Below, one piece after another: positions 7,750-15,109 of a DNA stretch of 25,924 bases. Within the stretch, counting starts at the first letter, position 1; each line of letters starts with the position of its first letter. The DNA lies in assembly GCA_002373205.1 (NCBI GenBank), contig DFJV01000141.1, positions 21,625 through 47,548 on the forward strand. The letters run 5' to 3'. The notes beneath the pieces are model-generated. The model ran no database searches. It had not been told where the DNA came from and saw only the letters and a list, made by a program, of their open reading frames with translations. A program made the translations under genes and the position numbers. The DNA comes from Treponema sp. UBA3662 (GTDB lineage: Bacteria > Spirochaetota > Spirochaetia > Treponematales > Treponemataceae).

Positions 7750-8853
7750 ATGAATAAATATGTAAAAAGGTATTGCATAGATGCAATGTCCGGTATGGCG
7801 CAGGGATTGTTCGCTTCCCTTCTTATTGGAACTATAATCAAGACCTTGGGGGAACTGCTCCTTAGGCTGGGGACAAATCCCATTTTTGAATTTCTGGTGA
7901 ATGCTGGAAAGTTTGCAATGGAAGGCCATGTTGTAGGAGCCGCAATGGCTGTTGCAATTGGATATTCGCTTGGCGTTCCTGCCCTTGTTCTTTTTAGTCT
8001 TGCGGCCGTTGGTGCAACCGCAAATACTCTTGGCGGAGCTGGCGGACCTTTGGCTGTTTACATAATAGCAATTATTTCTTCTGAACTTGGAAACCTTGTT
8101 TCTAAGAAGACCCGCGTGGATATAATTGTAACTCCTTTGGTTACGATTCTTAGCGGAACACTTATTGCGGTTTTGTGCGCAAAGTGGATTGGTGCTGCTG
8201 CCGCTTCTATTGGCTACGTTATCATGTGGGCAACCCACCTGCATCCGTTTGTAATGGGAATTATTGTTAGCGTGATTGTTGGCATTGTGCTTACACTGCC
8301 AATTTCTTCTGCTGCAATTTGCGCTGCCCTTAGCCTTACCGGTTTGGCGGGCGGTGCTGCTGTTGCCGGTTGTTCTGCAAACATGATTGGTTTTGCGGTT
8401 ATGAGCTTCCGCGAGAACAAATGGGGCGGTCTTTTGAGCCAGGGTCTTGGAACTTCCATGCTTCAGATGGCAAACATTATCAAGAACCCGCGCATTTGGC
8501 TGCCGGTTATTCTTTCTTCTGCTATTACGGGGCCAATTTCTACCTGCGTCTTTAAGATGCAGATGAACGGCGCTCCAATAAGCTCCGGTATGGGAACTTG
8601 CGGTTTTGTTGGCCAGATTGGCGTTGCAACCGGCTGGTTCAGCCCTACGGATGCTGCTTTGCAGACTGCACAGAAGCTTGGAACTGTTTCCGCTGATGCT
8701 ACGGCACAGGCCCTTGCCCACTCTCCGACTGCTTTTGACTGGCTTGGGCTGATTCTTATTTGCTTTGTCTTGCCGGGCGTTTTAAGCTGGGCATTCGGCC
8801 TTTTGTTCAGGAAGATTGGCTGGATAAAGGAAGGCGACCTTACGCTGGAATAG
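7750..8853 (+). CDS. PTS EIIC-like membrane protein (PTS_EIIC_2 type family)
   Basis: This 367-residue polytopic inner-membrane protein has roughly ten hydrophobic segments rich in Gly and Ala. The opening MNKYVKRYCIDAMSGMAQGL, the GTIIKTLG stretch and KTRVDIIVTPLVTILSG resemble the family annotated as PTS sugar transporter subunit IIC (Pfam PTS_EIIC_2). A GGAGGA site lies 4 nt before the chosen ATG; an in-frame ATG 51 nt earlier has no such site and would add a poorly fitting extra hydrophobic stretch. No EIIA, EIIB, HPr or sugar-kinase gene is nearby, so it is an orphan. Transport of a sugar by phosphotransfer is uncertain for this family, and the substrate is unknown. Confidence 0.75.
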   Translation: MNKYVKRYCIDAMSGMAQGLFASLLIGTIIKTLGELLLRLGTNPIFEFLVNAGKFAMEGHVVGAAMAVAIGYSLGVPALVLFSLAAVGATANTLGGAGGPLAVYIIAIISSELGNLVSKKTRVDIIVTPLVTILSGTLIAVLCAKWIGAAAASIGYVIMWATHLHPFVMGIIVSVIVGIVLTLPISSAAICAALSLTGLAGGAAVAGCSANMIGFAVMSFRENKWGGLLSQGLGTSMLQMANIIKNPRIWLPVILSSAITGPISTCVFKMQMNGAPISSGMGTCGFVGQIGVATGWFSPTDAALQTAQKLGTVSADATAQALAHSPTAFDWLGLILICFVLPGVLSWAFGLLFRKIGWIKEGDLTLE

Positions 8854-8871
8854 GATGAGCTGTTTGGTAAA

Positions 8872-9126
8872 CTGTCTAAAAATTACCGTCGGGGCTGTCC
8901 TGAAAGTAATGTCACGCTGAACGCGGTTGCTTGCAACCAATTTCAGCATCTACACCATATGTGGTGCATAGATTCCGAATCGAGTTCGGAATGACACTGT
9001 GACTTAAACTTTTTGCCCCCCCTACACTAACTGTAGCGTAAGAGACCCCGAATCCACATTCGTAGCAAGTACGTGCGAATGTGGCGTAGCAGTTCGGGGT
9101 GACACTAGGGAATCGAGTTTTTAGAC
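8872..9126 (+). mobile_element. MITE-like element, copy A (255 bp)
   Basis: The left end CTGTCTAAAAATTACCGTC (8872-8890) and the right end AGTTTTTAGAC (9116-9126) form terminal inverted repeats. A second, shorter copy lies inverted at 16774-16918 with the same ends; its matching 19-nt end differs at one base. The interior is a chain of hairpins: GGTTGC/GCAACC; CACCA/TGGTG; ATTCCGAA/TTCGGAAT (8972-8992); CTACA/TGTAG; then the 65-bp core at 9043-9107. Two sub-units end in the same TGACACT. No coding capacity is visible, so any mobility would need a transposase elsewhere. No clear target-site duplication is visible. Confidence 0.65.
9043..9107 (+). repeat. 65-bp nested-hairpin core repeat, copy A
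   Basis: It contains an outer stem CCCCGAA/TTCGGGG and an inner stem CCACATTCG/CGAATGTGG. The inverted copy at 16793-16857 matches at 63 of 65 positions, counted by hand; both differences fall outside the stems. Confidence 0.9.
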
Positions 9127-9149
9127 GGTCTGCGGGGGTGGCTTTAATA

Positions 9150-9196
9150 TAAACCGGCGGAGATTTCAAGTGTGACTTTAAATCTCCGCCGGTTTA
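9150..9196. repeat. Perfect 17-bp inverted repeat
   Basis: TAAACCGGCGGAGATTT (9150-9166) is repeated exactly in inverted form at 9180-9196, around a 13-nt loop. It lies 45 nt beyond the stop of the small membrane-protein gene, so it could stop its transcript. No T-run follows on either strand, so it is not a standard intrinsic terminator. It is outside the MITE-like element. Confidence 0.75.
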
Positions 9197-9241
9197 CGAA
9201 AAGTGTTCATGCGGTGAAGGGTAAGGATTGGGTGGTGCTTG

Positions 9242-9472
9242 TTACCAAAAAAACTTTACGCATGCACCGACTGAAACAATCACGGCACTTATGGCGATAA
9301 TCATAATTCCCAGTTTTAGGCATTTGATTAAAGACGGGATGTCCTTGTCGAGCAAGTTATTTACCTTTACCAGTATTTCTTTTACTTCTCCATTAATTAA
9401 GGGTTTTACATCTTCATTTACCAGAGTATCTAAAGAGCTGACGGTTTCTTTTGCCTTTTTTACTAAACCCAT
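9242..9472 (-). CDS. Small single-pass membrane protein, unknown function
   Basis: This is a 76-residue protein with no recognised family. Residues 1-50 are charged and probably helical (MGLVKKAKETVSSLDTLVNE..., then a KEILVKVNNLLDKDIPSLIK stretch). The C-terminus from about residue 52 is one hydrophobic helix (GIMIIAISAVIVSVGA) ending CVKFFW, so it looks like a tail-anchored or C-terminal single-pass protein. The frame stays open upstream into repeat sequence, but the chosen ATG lies about 15 nt after a good sigma70-type promoter and has a GGAAC near the right distance. Promoter support and a protein-like composition argue it is real despite its repeat-rich surroundings. Confidence 0.6.
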   Translation of the reverse strand: MGLVKKAKETVSSLDTLVNEDVKPLINGEVKEILVKVNNLLDKDIPSLIKCLKLGIMIIAISAVIVSVGACVKFFW

Positions 9473-9493
9473 TTTTTTAGTTCCAATAGAGTT

Positions 9494-9522
9494 ATTATAG
9501 CACCATTTTTGTTTGCTGTCAT
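9494..9522 (-). promoter_or_regulatory. Sigma70-type promoter of the small membrane-protein gene
   Basis: On the minus strand: ATGACA (-35, five of six, complement of 9517-9522), 17-nt spacer, perfect TATAAT (-10, complement of 9494-9499). The expected transcription start is about 15 nt before the ATG at 9472. Confidence 0.65.
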
Positions 9523-9557
9523 TAAGGTCTTTGTTTTTGTAAAATTTCCCCCACAAT

Positions 9558-9670
9558 CCTACGCCGCCGTGTAAGGGCGCGGTAGCGTTGCTGATGGTGT
9601 AGGTCCCTGAGCGCAGTCGAAGGGCCGGAGCCAGCAGCAATGGAGCGAAAGCGGAACCCTGAAAGGGCGG
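9558..9670 (+). repeat. Dispersed hairpin repeat family 1, copy 2 (diverged)
   Basis: It begins CCTACGCC and has GTAAGGG near its start, as copies 4 and 5 do. It ends with AATGGAGCGAAAGCGGAACC then CTGAAAGGG. Hairpin 1 is CGC-ggta-GCG. The middle carries extra sequence compared with the other copies. Hairpin 3 is reduced to GC-gaaa-GC, as in copy 3. Confidence 0.55.
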
Positions 9671-9671
9671 T

Positions 9672-9835
9672 GACGAAAGGCCTATTCGGTCGAATTAAGC
9701 CAATGAATGGTAGAGCAAGAAGGACTACCGTCCTAGAGGCTACCGTCCAAAAGACGAAAGGCCTGTCCGGTCGACTTAGCCAAGGAATGAATGGTAGAGA
9801 GGACAAAGGTACCGTCCAAAAGAAGAAGGGGCTGT
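9672..9835 (+). repeat. Imperfect tandem repeat, about 2.2 units
   Basis: Unit 1 (9672-9752, 81 nt) and unit 2 (9753-9821, 69 nt) both begin GACGAAAGGCCT, share CGGTCGA and TGAATGGTAGAG, and end TACCGTCCAAAA. A third partial unit starts at 9822 with GAAGAAGGGGCTGTCC. The array ends next to the dnaX promoter. Confidence 0.8.
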
Positions 9836-9837
9836 CC

Positions 9838-9866
9838 TTGCCCAATCGGCGGATTTAGGGTATTCT
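9838..9866 (+). promoter_or_regulatory. Candidate leaderless promoter of dnaX
   Basis: TTGCCC (9838-9843), a 17-nt spacer and TATTCT (9861-9866) are followed by exactly 6 nt and the dnaX ATG at 9873. The predicted +1 is therefore the A of ATG. No SD-like sequence lies at a usable distance. The layout matches the pepT promoter base for base in spacing and -10. Confidence 0.45.
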
Positions 9867-9872
9867 TAATTT

Positions 9873-11771
9873 ATGGCTTATGAAGTTACGGCGACCAGGA
9901 GAAGGCCGCAGAGATTTGAAGATTTGGTCGGGCAGGAATTTGTTGCCGAGACTTTTAGGAATACGATTGCTTCCGGGAAGATAGCCCACGCTTATTTGTT
10001 TTCGGGGCCGCGCGGTTGTGGTAAGACTTCCACGGCACGCATTTTGGCAAAGGCGCTGAACTGCCAGAAGGGGCCAACAGCAAGTCCCTGTGGCGAGTGT
10101 GAGGCTTGCAAGGAGATTACGGCTGGTTCTTCCCTTGATGTTATAGAGATTGACGGTGCTTCCAATACGAGCGTTAATGATGTGCGCCAGATCAAGGACG
10201 AGGTTCTTTTTCCCCCGAACTCTTGCCGCTACAAGATTTACATTATAGACGAAGTTCACATGCTTTCTACTAGCGCTTTTAATGCGCTTTTAAAGACTAT
10301 AGAAGAGCCGCCGCCATACGTTGTCTTTATTTTTGCCACTACTGAGCTTCAGAAGGTTCCGGCTACCATAAAGTCCCGCTGCCAGCAGTTCAACTTCCGC
10401 CTGGTTCCGGTGGAAAAGGTTAAGGAACAGCTTGCCCTTGCTGCACAGGAGAGCGGAATTAAGGCTGATGACGAGGCGCTTTACTGGATTGCCAGGGAAA
10501 GCGGCGGCAGTATGCGCGACAGCTACACGCTTTTTGATCAGGTTGCGGCTTTTAGCGGTGGCGAGATTACCTACGAAAAGATCCGCGACAAGCTTGGCCT
10601 TGTTGGCGTTGACCGGCTTAACGAGCTTTTTGGCCTTTGCGTTAAGGGGGATTCCACCAATGCGCTTTTGAAGCTTGATGAATACATGCAGAACGGTGTT
10701 AGCATTGAGCAGCTTATTTCCAACTGTACGGATTACCTCCGCTCTGTTTTGCTGATTAAGAACGGCGTAAAAAAAGAGGCCCTTCTTGGCCAGTCTGCCG
10801 AGCGTTTTTCTGCAGAGGTTCTGGATGCGTGGAATTCCGTGCAGATTGAGCGGGCTTTGGGCTTGTTCATGCAGCTTTACAGGGACATACGTTATTCTCT
10901 TAGCCCCCGCTATGAATTTGAGCTTGCGGTTAGCCGTCTTTGCTGGCTTTCTGAATACGTTAGTCCTGCTGACGTAAAGAAGGCGGTGGATGCGGTTAAG
11001 CCTTTGCTTGATGAATCTGTTAGGGCTTCCGCTTCTGTTGCAGCTTCTGCTGTGGCGAGCGGGGCGGGTGTTTCTTCTTCCCAGGCAGGCACTTCTTCCC
11101 AAGCTGGAGCTAAAAGCGGTGGTGCTTATGTTCCCCAGTTTGCGGCTTTGCAGGAAGATTCCGGGGGGCAAAGTCACCCTTTTCCTGATGGCGGAGCTGA
11201 ACCGCCGGATACAAATTCAGCGGAAAACATTGGGGCAGACGCAGCTTCTTCTTGGGAGGACAGTGAGCAGCCACCAGCACCGGATGAAGGTGAATGGCAG
11301 GGTGGCTTTGACTGGCAGCCTTCCCCTGAAGGGCAGGTAAGCACTTTAAGCGAGGCGGCTCCAGAGCAAGCAGCCCCTCTTGGCCAGACAGAACAGGCAG
11401 AATCAGATTTACCGCAGACGGAAGTTCCTGTTTCTTCTGTGGACACGGGCGACATTCAAAAAGTCAGGGCCACGATGATTTCTGACTTTTCCGTAAACGA
11501 GCCACTTATTGCGGGGCTTTTGGAAAAGACCTTTGACTGGAAGCTGGAAGGCGACACTCTTGTTTTGTGCACGGAAAACACATTCGAGATTATGCAGCTG
11601 GAGCAGAATGCGGCTAAGTTTGCGTCCTACCTAGAAAAAGTGTATGGGCGCAGGATAGATTTTAAGCCTGTGCATATAGAGCGCAAGCCAGAAGTGACCC
11701 TTGCTGATTTGCCGGTGCAAGTGCAGCTTTTGCGGGATACGTTTAAAGGCAGCGTTATTGGAATAAACTAA
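9873..11771 (+). CDS. dnaX: DNA polymerase III subunit tau (DnaX)
   Basis: DnaX is the clamp-loader ATPase of the replicative polymerase. The 632 residues include Walker A GPRGCGKT (45-52), four zinc Cys (C64, C73, C76, C79), Walker B IIDEVHM (125-130) and the SRC arginine finger (R169). The ATPase and collar domains run to about 370. A low-complexity Ala/Ser/Pro/Glu/Gln-rich linker spans about 377-520, and a C-terminal tau-like domain of about 105 residues ends the protein. No programmed frameshift site at the usual position after the collar is apparent. It is first in the conserved dnaX-ybaB-recR order, 17 nt before ybaB. The start codon has no SD sequence and may be leaderless. Confidence 0.97.
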   Translation: MAYEVTATRRRPQRFEDLVGQEFVAETFRNTIASGKIAHAYLFSGPRGCGKTSTARILAKALNCQKGPTASPCGECEACKEITAGSSLDVIEIDGASNTSVNDVRQIKDEVLFPPNSCRYKIYIIDEVHMLSTSAFNALLKTIEEPPPYVVFIFATTELQKVPATIKSRCQQFNFRLVPVEKVKEQLALAAQESGIKADDEALYWIARESGGSMRDSYTLFDQVAAFSGGEITYEKIRDKLGLVGVDRLNELFGLCVKGDSTNALLKLDEYMQNGVSIEQLISNCTDYLRSVLLIKNGVKKEALLGQSAERFSAEVLDAWNSVQIERALGLFMQLYRDIRYSLSPRYEFELAVSRLCWLSEYVSPADVKKAVDAVKPLLDESVRASASVAASAVASGAGVSSSQAGTSSQAGAKSGGAYVPQFAALQEDSGGQSHPFPDGGAEPPDTNSAENIGADAASSWEDSEQPPAPDEGEWQGGFDWQPSPEGQVSTLSEAAPEQAAPLGQTEQAESDLPQTEVPVSSVDTGDIQKVRATMISDFSVNEPLIAGLLEKTFDWKLEGDTLVLCTENTFEIMQLEQNAAKFASYLEKVYGRRIDFKPVHIERKPEVTLADLPVQVQLLRDTFKGSVIGIN

Positions 11772-11788
11772 AACTGATGGAGTGAAAA

Positions 11789-12109
11789 ATGAATCCTTTT
11801 GAAATGCTAAAAAACCTTGGAAATCTTAACGGACTAAAGGGGCAGCTTGAGCAGACCCAGGAAAAGCTTTCCACTATTACCGCAACTGGTTCTGCCGGCG
11901 GAAATATGGTGAATGTTACCCTTAACGGCAAGTTTGAGCTTGTGGACATTCATCTTGACCCCATTTGCGTGGACAACCGCGACATTCCCATGCTGCAGGA
12001 CTTAATAAAGGCTGCCCACCATGATGCAATGGCACGTGTTCAGGATCAGATAAAGGCAGAGCTTGGCCCCATGCTTTCCGGAATGAATCTTCCCGGACTT
12101 GGTCTGTAA
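11789..12109 (+). CDS. YbaB/EbfC family nucleoid-associated protein
   Basis: This 106-residue member of the YbaB/EbfC family has an N-terminal helix with GLKGQLEQTQEKLSTIT, then the beta-strand core GSAGGNMVNVTLNGKFELVD, then a C-terminal helix. Family members form dimers that bind DNA. Its placement between dnaX and recR is the standard bacterial arrangement. A GGAG site precedes the ATG. recR starts 3 nt after its stop. Confidence 0.95.
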   Translation: MNPFEMLKNLGNLNGLKGQLEQTQEKLSTITATGSAGGNMVNVTLNGKFELVDIHLDPICVDNRDIPMLQDLIKAAHHDAMARVQDQIKAELGPMLSGMNLPGLGL

Positions 12110-12112
12110 AAG

Positions 12113-12709
12113 ATGAACGCACTTGACGAAATTACCGAAAGTTTTTCCCGCCTTCCCGGAATTGGCAAAAAAAGCGCTGCCCGCATTGCAAACCACCTTT
12201 TAAAGGCAGATCCATCTTTTATGGAACGCTTTTCCCAGCAGATTGCCACTTTGCAAAGCAGGATAAAGCCATGCCCTGTATGCGGTTCATGGACGGAAAG
12301 CGACTTGTGCCAGGTATGCTCGGATATGACAAGGGACCGCTCAACAATCTGTGTGGTGGAACAGGCGCAGGATGTTTCTACTATAGACAATTCCCACGAA
12401 TACCACGGACTTTTCCATGTGCTTGGTGGCGTTATTTCTCCGCTCGACGGAATTGGACCTTCCCAGCTTAGGATAGATTCACTTATTCAGCGGGTAAAAG
12501 AGGGTAATGTAAAGGAAGTGATTCTTGCAACAAACCCCACTGTTGAAGGCGACACGACGGCACTTTACATTCAGCGGATGCTTGCAGACAGTGCAGGCGA
12601 CTCTTGTACGGTAACGCGTCTTGCTTCCGGGCTTCCTGTTGGGGGAGACCTTGAATATGCAGACAGGCTTACCCTTGCGCGCAGTTTTAGAGGGCGTGTA
12701 AGAGTTTAG
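12113..12709 (+). CDS. recR: Recombination mediator protein RecR
   Basis: RecR works with RecF/RecO to load RecA at gaps. The 198-residue protein has the helix-hairpin-helix LPGIGKKSAARIANHLL (14-30), a four-Cys zinc finger (C54, C57, C66, C69) and a Toprim domain starting ICVVEQAQD (79-87) with HVLGGVISPLDGIGP (102-116). Length and order are standard. Its ATG is 3 nt after the ybaB stop, so the two are translationally linked. Confidence 0.97.
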   Translation: MNALDEITESFSRLPGIGKKSAARIANHLLKADPSFMERFSQQIATLQSRIKPCPVCGSWTESDLCQVCSDMTRDRSTICVVEQAQDVSTIDNSHEYHGLFHVLGGVISPLDGIGPSQLRIDSLIQRVKEGNVKEVILATNPTVEGDTTALYIQRMLADSAGDSCTVTRLASGLPVGGDLEYADRLTLARSFRGRVRV

Positions 12710-12733
12710 AAAGAAATTTTCTTCTTATTTTTT
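12708..12733 (+). terminator. Weak AT-rich hairpin plus T-run after recR
   Basis: The bases just after the recR stop can fold AGAA...TTCT with one mismatch, followed by a run ending TTTTTT. The stem is A-T rich, so it is only a weak candidate. Confidence 0.3.
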
Positions 12734-12746
12734 GGACCTGCCTTAA

Positions 12747-12834
12747 TTTGCTAACCCGCTTTCCAGGGCTACGCTTTCGCTCCGGCCCGCCTTGCGGCGG
12801 TCTTGCTGCGCAACCCTTCCAATCGGGGGTAGGC
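12747..12834 (-). repeat. Dispersed hairpin repeat family 1, copy 3
   Basis: On the minus strand it runs from CCTACCCCCGATTGGAAGGG to CCCTGGAAAGCGGGTTAGC, nearly identical to copy 4 at both ends. Between them hairpin 1 is TTGC-gca-GCAA and hairpin 2 is CCGCC-gcaa-GGCGG. Both stems differ in sequence from other copies while keeping full pairing. Confidence 0.85.
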
Positions 12835-12887
12835 CTTAATGTGCGGAAGGGCAGTTGGCTATGCAAACATACAGTTCTTCTAAATAG

Positions 12888-12910
12888 ATTATCGGGTCAA
12901 GCCCGATAAT
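12888..12910. repeat. REP-like palindrome between recR and ppk
   Basis: ATTATCGGG (12888-12896), loop TCAAG, CCCGATAAT (12902-12910): a perfect 9-bp stem. It lies between convergent recR and ppk and could limit read-through, but no T-run follows. Similar ATCGGGTCAAGCCCGAT palindromes are, from general knowledge, dispersed in many bacterial genomes. Confidence 0.65.
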
Positions 12911-12939
12911 GACATTATTCTGGATTAATCAGTGATACC

Positions 12940-15087
12940 CTAATCCTTTCGCCTAATGATGAATTCCGTTTTGGGAGATTTTACCTGTTCGGCAAGTCTT
13001 TTATACCTTGTGTGGAATTCTTCCTGAACCCTGATGGCAGCTTCCCTTGCAGAAGGTGATTTTTCTTTCCAGCTTCCGTCGCTTTGCAAAGTTAGGCTGT
13101 GGGTGTTGTCCCTAAAGTACAAAAAGAGCATGTCTTTTAGCTGCTTAAAGACTTCCTGGTCGCGTACCGGGAACATAAGTTCTATGCGGCGGTCAAGGTT
13201 GCGGTCCATCCAGTCTGCGCTGCTAAGGTAGAGTTCTTCGTTGCCTCCGTTCTGAAAATAGAAGGCGCGGCTGTGTTCAAGGTTGCGGTCTACAATGCTT
13301 ACTACGCTTATGTTTTTGCTCATACCTTCTACACCAGGTATTAGCGTGCAGATTCCCCTTACGTTCAGCATGATTTTTACGCCGGCCTGGGATGCTTGGT
13401 AGAGCTTTTCTATGATTTGCGTGTGGCAGAGGCTGTTCATCTTGGCAACAATTAGTCCGGGCGAGTCGTGGGTGCTCTGGCGGATTTCGCGGTCAATCAT
13501 TTCTATAAGGCGGCTTTTTAGCGTGACCGGTGCCATAAAGAGGTGGTGCATGGGCTGGATTGCGCTGTAGCCCGAGATTACGTTAAAGAAGAGGGTTGCG
13601 TCGTTTGCAATTTCGTAGTTTGACGTAAAGATGGAAAAGTCCTGGTAGTGGCATGCCGTCTTTGGGTTGTAGTTACCTGTGCTAAGGTGGATGTAGCGCC
13701 TTATTCCGTCGCTTTCCCGCCTGATTACAAGGCATATTTTTGCGTGGACCTTTAAGTTTACAACTCCGTAGATTACAGTGACACCGGCTTTTTCCAGTTG
13801 GGATGCCCAGGTTATGTTGCGCTGCTCGTCAAAGCGTGCCTTTAGTTCAACAAAGGCTGTAACGGCTTTTCCGCTTTGGGCTGCGGCTTCCAGTGCGCTT
13901 ATGATTGGGCTGTCGTTGCCGGTTCTGTAGAGCGTAATTTTTATGGCAAGCACACCGGGGTCTTTTGCGGCGTCCCTTATGAATTTTACTACCGGGTCGT
14001 AGCTTTGGTAGGGTACGTTAAGAAGCACGTCGTGTTGGCGGAAGGTGTTCCAGAAGGTGTCTTCTTCCGGCAGGTCCTGCGGGAAAAAATGCTTCCATTC
14101 GGGGTAGGTAAGTTCCTTGGCAGTGGGAAGGCCTTCTGCAAGGGGGGCAATTTGCATAAGCGTTTCCGGGTCAAAGAGTCCGTCTACCTGGTAAACGTCG
14201 TCGTCGGGCAAGTTTAGCTTTTCCTGGATTATGCTGCGGATTTTTGCACTTGTTGAGTTGCACACCATGCGGACTGCAAAGGAATTCTGTCTTTTTTCCA
14301 GGACTTTTTCCATGGCCTGAATGTAGTTGGAGGTTGCGTCTTCGTCAACTGCAAGGTCTGCGTCGCGGTCAACTTTAAAAAGCAGCGTTTCCTTTGCATT
14401 GTAGCCGGGGAAAAGTTCGCGGCCGTAGAGGGCAATAATGTCGTCCAGGGTGGCAAACTGTTTTTGCATTGGCGAAGATGCTTCCGGGAGCTGAATTATG
14501 CGCGGAAGGTTTGACGGAATCTGAACCAGGGCTAGTGTATAGTCGGAATCGATTGCTGCGGAAAGCGGGGTCTGCTTTAGGTGAATGCCTGGCATTGGCA
14601 CAAGGATGAACGCCGCGTAGAGGGAGCCGCCCCTTATGCTTGGAAAGACAATGCCGTCTGCCCGCTGGGGGGTTAGGACAGGAGAAATGTCGTGCAAAAA
14701 ATAGTTTTGCGTAAAGGATTTTTGCTCGGCGGAAAGCTTTTCTGGAGGAATGTAGGCAATTCCTTTTGCGGTAAGCTTTGGCAGAATGTCGTTGCAAAGG
14801 GTTTCGTACTGCAATTTTACAATTTCGTGGCAGCGCTTGGAGATTTGCTTTAAGAGCTGGCTGGGGGTAAATCCGCTTGAGTCTATAAAGTGGGGGTCTT
14901 CTTCTTTTTGACGTTTTATGGAAGCTACGCGCACTTGAAAGAATTCCTCAAAGTTTGTGGAGGTGATTCCCAAGAATGCAAGCCTTTCCAAAAGAGGCAC
15001 TTCTTTGCGGCAGGCTTCGTTTAAAACGCGGGCATTGAATTCTATCCAGCTTAGTTCGCGGTTAAAGAATTTATAGTTAGCAGGCAT
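12940..15087 (-). CDS. ppk: Polyphosphate kinase 1 (Ppk1)
   Basis: Ppk1 reversibly polymerises the gamma-phosphate of ATP into polyphosphate. The 715-residue length is normal. It opens FFNRELSWIEFNARVL as the family does. The two catalytic histidines of the phospholipase-D-like core are visible: H448 in LKVHAKICLV and H605 in LEHSRAFYFQNGG, 157 residues apart as in E. coli (H435 and H592). The conserved HLSTGNYNPKTA (from H467) follows. The ATG has a strong AGGAGGG site. The exopolyphosphatase-like gene lies upstream on the same strand, separated by a copy of the dispersed hairpin repeat. Confidence 0.97.
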   Translation of the reverse strand: MPANYKFFNRELSWIEFNARVLNEACRKEVPLLERLAFLGITSTNFEEFFQVRVASIKRQKEEDPHFIDSSGFTPSQLLKQISKRCHEIVKLQYETLCNDILPKLTAKGIAYIPPEKLSAEQKSFTQNYFLHDISPVLTPQRADGIVFPSIRGGSLYAAFILVPMPGIHLKQTPLSAAIDSDYTLALVQIPSNLPRIIQLPEASSPMQKQFATLDDIIALYGRELFPGYNAKETLLFKVDRDADLAVDEDATSNYIQAMEKVLEKRQNSFAVRMVCNSTSAKIRSIIQEKLNLPDDDVYQVDGLFDPETLMQIAPLAEGLPTAKELTYPEWKHFFPQDLPEEDTFWNTFRQHDVLLNVPYQSYDPVVKFIRDAAKDPGVLAIKITLYRTGNDSPIISALEAAAQSGKAVTAFVELKARFDEQRNITWASQLEKAGVTVIYGVVNLKVHAKICLVIRRESDGIRRYIHLSTGNYNPKTACHYQDFSIFTSNYEIANDATLFFNVISGYSAIQPMHHLFMAPVTLKSRLIEMIDREIRQSTHDSPGLIVAKMNSLCHTQIIEKLYQASQAGVKIMLNVRGICTLIPGVEGMSKNISVVSIVDRNLEHSRAFYFQNGGNEELYLSSADWMDRNLDRRIELMFPVRDQEVFKQLKDMLFLYFRDNTHSLTLQSDGSWKEKSPSAREAAIRVQEEFHTRYKRLAEQVKSPKTEFIIRRKD

Positions 15088-15109
15088 AAGCCCTCCTTTT
15101 GCAAAAAAA

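Larger units (their letters stand above)
8854..9241. other. Repeat-rich intergenic region without a gene
   Basis: The 388 nt between the EIIC-like gene and the small membrane protein are filled mostly by a MITE-like composite element (8872-9126) and a separate perfect inverted repeat (9150-9196). No reading frame here looks like a real protein. I see nothing in 9197-9241. Confidence 0.7.
9523..9837. other. Repeat-filled stretch upstream of dnaX
   Basis: The stretch 9473-9872 (400 nt) has no credible gene. It holds the small-gene promoter, a diverged copy of the dispersed hairpin repeat (9558-9670), an imperfect tandem repeat (9672-9835) and the dnaX promoter. Frames that stay open across it are repeat-derived. 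Confidence 0.6.

Noticed and set aside
7720..8721. 333-residue open frame opposite the EIIC-like gene
   Set aside because: Antisense shadow of a clear membrane-protein gene; rich in Asn, Ser and Lys with no family features.
8912..9169. 85-residue minus-strand frame in the MITE-like element
   Set aside because: It is a translation of hairpin repeats; no ribosome binding site or protein-like composition.
9522..9858. Open frames of 107 and 72 residues across the repeats before dnaX
   Set aside because: They translate the hairpin and tandem repeats; residue patterns repeat with the DNA units and no start signals exist.
10769..10776. A7-G run in dnaX as a programmed frameshift site for a gamma subunit
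   Set aside because: It lies near codon 300, inside the collar domain; a -1 shift would end about 26 codons later and leave domain III incomplete, unlike known gamma subunits. No obvious stimulatory hairpin was seen.
10290..11177. 295-residue open frame opposite dnaX
   Set aside because: Antisense to the conserved dnaX ATPase and collar region; no supporting signals.
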